From an uncultured Clostridia bacterium (GTDB taxonomy: Bacteria > Bacillota > Clostridia > TANB77 > CAG-508), in the NCBI GenBank assembly GCA_948663505.1, contig CAPNAQ010000095.1, positions 1-6,883 on the forward strand: DNA of 6,883 bases, written 5' to 3'. The translations under genes and the position numbers were made by a program. The notes under the pieces are model-generated. The model made no database searches, was not told the DNA's origin, and saw only the letters and a program-made list of their open reading frames with translations. Below, piece after piece: positions 5,889 to 6,883 of this stretch (the first letter of the stretch is position 1; the number at the start of each line of letters is the position of its first letter).

Positions 5889-6020
5889 ACGGCTACAAAT
5901 AAAGAAAGAAAACATTTTATAAAAAAACAAAATAATCGGAAACATAAATATCCTCCAAAAAAATTAAATATTTTGTGTAAGGAGGACTGTAAAAATTGTC
6001 CTTACAAATGTAGCAATTAA
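5889..6020 (+). CDS. Cysteine-rich basic microprotein, apparent ACG start
   Basis: A 43-codon frame ends in TAA at 6018-6020. Its predicted product is strongly basic: TNKERKHFIKKQNNRKHK follows two N-terminal residues. It ends CKEDCKNCPYKCSN, a CX3CX2CX3C cluster that could bind a metal. The promoter at 5827-5855 and a textbook AGGAGGT (5877-5883) five bases before codon 1 argue that it is expressed. The first codon is ACG, where ATG GCT ACA AAT AAA would be ordinary. There is no ATG in the frame, and the stop at 5868-5870 closes it upstream. The only common alternative start, TTG at 5973, has no ribosome binding site. Possibilities are a genuine non-AUG start, a start lost by mutation, a base-call error, or a structured RNA that is not translated. 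I do not recognise the family, and function is unknown. Confidence 0.55.
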   Translation, partial: TATNKERKHFIKKQNNRKHKYPPKKLNILCKEDCKNCPYKCSN

Positions 6021-6023
6021 ATT

Positions 6024-6065
6024 CTAATAGTCTTTTTAAAGAATGTACTGAAAAAAGACTATTAG
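6024..6065. other. Perfect 14-bp stem-loop after the cysteine-rich frame
   Basis: CTAATAGTCTTTTT (6024-6037) and AAAAAGACTATTAG (6052-6065) are perfectly complementary around a 14-base loop. It begins three bases after the TAA of the microprotein frame. Neither strand has a T-tract directly after the stem, so it looks less like a terminator than a 3' RNA-stabilising structure or part of a structured RNA. Confidence 0.75.
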
Positions 6066-6070
6066 CCTCA

Positions 6071-6122
6071 AAAAAATCGTGAATTGGAAAATATTTTTTC
6101 TAATTTACGATTTTTTGTATTT
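6071..6122. terminator. Long bidirectional intrinsic terminator
   Basis: A symmetric hairpin spans 6071-6116. AAAAAATCGT pairs with ACGATTTTTT, then AATT with AATT, and GAAAA with TTTTC, around a TATT loop. The two interruptions are G-T wobbles on the + strand RNA. The T-runs of the stem ends and the following TATTTTTA supply U-tracts, and the minus strand also ends in T-rich sequence. It would end transcription of the cysteine-rich unit and isolate it from the right-hand segment. Confidence 0.8.
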
Positions 6123-6153
6123 TTATTCAACTACAAAGTACAATGTTAAAGTG

Positions 6154-6189
6154 TAGACAATAAACAATATAAATTAATAAACTAAATTT
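6154..6189 (+). repeat. Left 36-bp inverted repeat of the 680-bp segment
   Basis: The arm starts TAGACAATAAAC and ends AATAAACTAAATTT. It matches the reverse complement of 6798-6833 at 35 of 36 positions, the only difference being A at 6166 against T in the other arm. Similarity stops abruptly at both ends of the arm. I see no convincing target-site duplication outside it. Confidence 0.9.
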
Positions 6190-6203
6190 TTATATAATAA
6201 AAA

Positions 6204-6233
6204 GAAAAGACAAACATACTTGTTCATCTTTTC
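6204..6233 (-). terminator. Terminator of the three-helix membrane-protein gene
   Basis: GAAAAGACAAACA (6204-6216) and TGTTCATCTTTTC (6221-6233) form a 13-bp stem with a 4-base loop. In the minus-strand RNA the two non-Watson-Crick positions are G-U wobbles, while on the + strand they are mismatches. The minus strand then runs TTTTTATTATATA. The gene it serves ends 30 bases away, at 6263. Confidence 0.8.
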
Positions 6234-6262
6234 CTAAAACCTAGCTTCTTGTGTTACTTTCC

Positions 6263-6610
6263 CTATTTGCGTTTATTTGTTATTTTCACAGTCAATACTT
6301 CAGTTATCTCTTCAGTATCTGTACCTGTTTCCAAGCAGTTTGACTTGATTCTAGATTCCTTTAAAGTTGAAAAACCCATTTTGGTACTGAATATCCAAAG
6401 TCCTAAACAAATAATATCATTGAATACAGATTTTTTTAGAATTATACCTAAAATTATCTGAAGAAAGAAAATAGCTGATATAATCAATGTCATAATAATC
6501 CGTATTTTTATACTTAATATTGAATCATGTCGTTTCATAAGTATAAGTACAATAATAATTGACAAAACCAAAAGTGATACATCTAAAGCTTCATAAATCA
6601 TGTTTAACAT
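6263..6610 (-). CDS. Small membrane protein with three predicted helices, unknown family
   Basis: The 115-residue product has three hydrophobic stretches, at about 8-25 (ALDVSLLVLSIIIVLILM), 36-58 and 62-77, separated by short basic loops (MKRHDS, KK). A hydrophilic C-terminal tail of about 35 residues follows, rich in Thr and Glu and ending KITNKRK. There is no signal-peptide cleavage motif and no catalytic motif I can name. I chose the ATG at 6610-6608 because AGGAGGT precedes it by six bases. An in-frame ATG at 6634 would add eight residues that run over this ribosome binding site. The gene has its own promoter, dyad site and terminator, and the whole unit lies between 36-bp inverted repeats. 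A holin-like or small stress or regulatory membrane protein is conceivable, but nothing in the sequence decides it. Confidence 0.75.
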   Translation of the reverse strand: MLNMIYEALDVSLLVLSIIIVLILMKRHDSILSIKIRIIMTLIISAIFFLQIILGIILKKSVFNDIICLGLWIFSTKMGFSTLKESRIKSNCLETGTDTEEITEVLTVKITNKRK

Positions 6611-6653
6611 AGTAATACCTCCTAAAGACAACAAGTAAGTAGGTTTTGAAAAT

Positions 6654-6669
6654 GTTCACTAAAGTGAAC
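6654..6669. promoter_or_regulatory. Perfect dyad, possible repressor operator
   Basis: GTTCACT (6654-6660) and AGTGAAC (6663-6669) form a perfect 7-bp dyad separated by AA. It lies between the predicted promoter (6695-6723) and the ribosome binding site of the minus-strand membrane-protein gene, roughly 20-35 bases downstream of the expected transcription start. The size, symmetry and position suit a dimeric helix-turn-helix repressor. No candidate regulator gene lies in the window. A short hairpin in the 5' leader is the alternative. Confidence 0.55.
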
Positions 6670-6694
6670 CATAAATAAAATAGGGTATATCTAT

Positions 6695-6723
6695 ATTGTA
6701 CCATATTTTACATAAAATTGCAA
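6695..6723 (-). promoter_or_regulatory. Promoter of the three-helix membrane-protein gene
   Basis: On the minus strand, TTGCAA (6723-6718) and TACAAT (6700-6695) are separated by exactly 17 bp. The predicted start near 6688 gives a leader of about 78 bases that includes the dyad at 6654-6669. Confidence 0.6.
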
Positions 6724-6797
6724 ATATTACGATAAATCACTTTTTTAAGTTGAATTTTAAACAGTTATATTAAGAATTCTTGTATCATTCATTAAGT
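6724..6797. other. AT-rich stretch with no recognisable feature
   Basis: Between the promoter of the minus-strand gene and the right inverted repeat I see no open frame, hairpin or promoter that I can support. It is inside the inverted-repeat-bounded segment. Confidence 0.5.
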
Positions 6798-6833
6798 AAA
6801 TTTAGTTTATTAATTTATATAGTTTATTGTCTA
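6798..6833 (-). repeat. Right 36-bp inverted repeat of the 680-bp segment
   Basis: Read on the minus strand this arm begins TAGACAATAAAC, as the left arm does, and matches 6154-6189 at 35 of 36 positions. Similarity ends at both borders. Beyond it, 6834-6883 holds no feature I can support. Confidence 0.9.
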
Positions 6834-6883
6834 AAAATTTATGTCAACGCAAGTTGTTTTATTGTAGTTTTTAGAAGGCATAA

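Larger units (their letters stand above)
6154..6833. mobile_element. 680-bp inverted-repeat-bounded cassette carrying one membrane-protein gene
   Basis: The near-perfect 36-bp inverted repeats at 6154-6189 and 6798-6833 enclose one self-contained minus-strand unit: promoter (6695-6723), dyad site (6654-6669), ribosome binding site, a 115-codon gene and terminator (6204-6233). No transposase, integrase or invertase is encoded inside. The layout fits a non-autonomous mobile cassette moved in trans, or a segment inverted by recombination between the arms. The absence of a visible target-site duplication leaves the mobile-element reading as inference. The repeat pair itself is plain in the sequence. 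Confidence 0.45.

Noticed and set aside
6120..6153. Target-site duplication or longer arms outside the 36-bp inverted repeats
   Set aside because: Apart from a short ACTACAA motif at different distances on the two sides, the flanks do not match.
6249..6461. A + strand open frame opposite the three-helix membrane protein
   Set aside because: It is antisense to a better-supported gene that has a ribosome binding site, promoter and terminator.
1..6883. CRISPR array, tRNA or rRNA genes, prophage genes, toxin-antitoxin pair
   Set aside because: There are no regularly spaced direct repeats, no cloverleaf-like sequences, and no recognisable phage, toxin or antitoxin motifs. The microprotein and the membrane protein are not adjacent and do not look like a pair.

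Overview
The window is AT-rich DNA with clostridial-type expression signals: strong AGGAGG-type ribosome binding sites, sigma-A-like promoters, U-tract terminators and a T-box riboswitch. This suggests a low-GC Firmicute, most likely in Clostridia. Species and replicon cannot be named from the sequence.

Layout. Positions 1-228 hold the C-terminal end of a small membrane protein entering from the left (+ strand). It shares a bidirectional terminator with the convergent gatCAB operon. The minus-strand operon gatC (3510-3226), gatA (3152-1674) and gatB (1674-238) encodes all three subunits of the tRNA-dependent amidotransferase, with a good promoter at 3539-3567. Across a roughly 530-bp divergent intergenic region lies aspS (4038-5786, +). 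Its long leader has a promoter, a T-box riboswitch with its terminator, and a short inverted-repeat element. A related inverted-repeat element sits between gatC and gatA.

The central block works as a unit. AspRS charges tRNA with aspartate, and GatCAB amidates Asp-tRNA(Asn) and/or Glu-tRNA(Gln). The best specifier triplet in the aspS T-box reads AAC (Asn), not an Asp codon. This suggests that aspS responds to uncharged tRNA(Asn) and that this AspRS feeds the indirect route to Asn-tRNA(Asn).

Right of aspS the window becomes accessory-like. A hairpin follows the aspS stop. A promoter with a near-perfect ribosome binding site then leads into a 43-codon frame that starts with ACG and ends in a four-cysteine cluster (5889-6020), followed by two hairpins. 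From 6154 to 6833 a 680-bp segment is bounded by 36-bp inverted repeats that match at 35 of 36 positions. Inside it is one complete minus-strand transcription unit: promoter, dyad operator-like site, ribosome binding site, a 115-residue three-helix membrane protein, and terminator. I recognise no transposase or recombinase in it. The last 50 bases hold nothing I can call.

The most interesting items are the Asn-type T-box on aspS, the ACG-started cysteine microprotein, and the inverted-repeat-bounded membrane-protein cassette.
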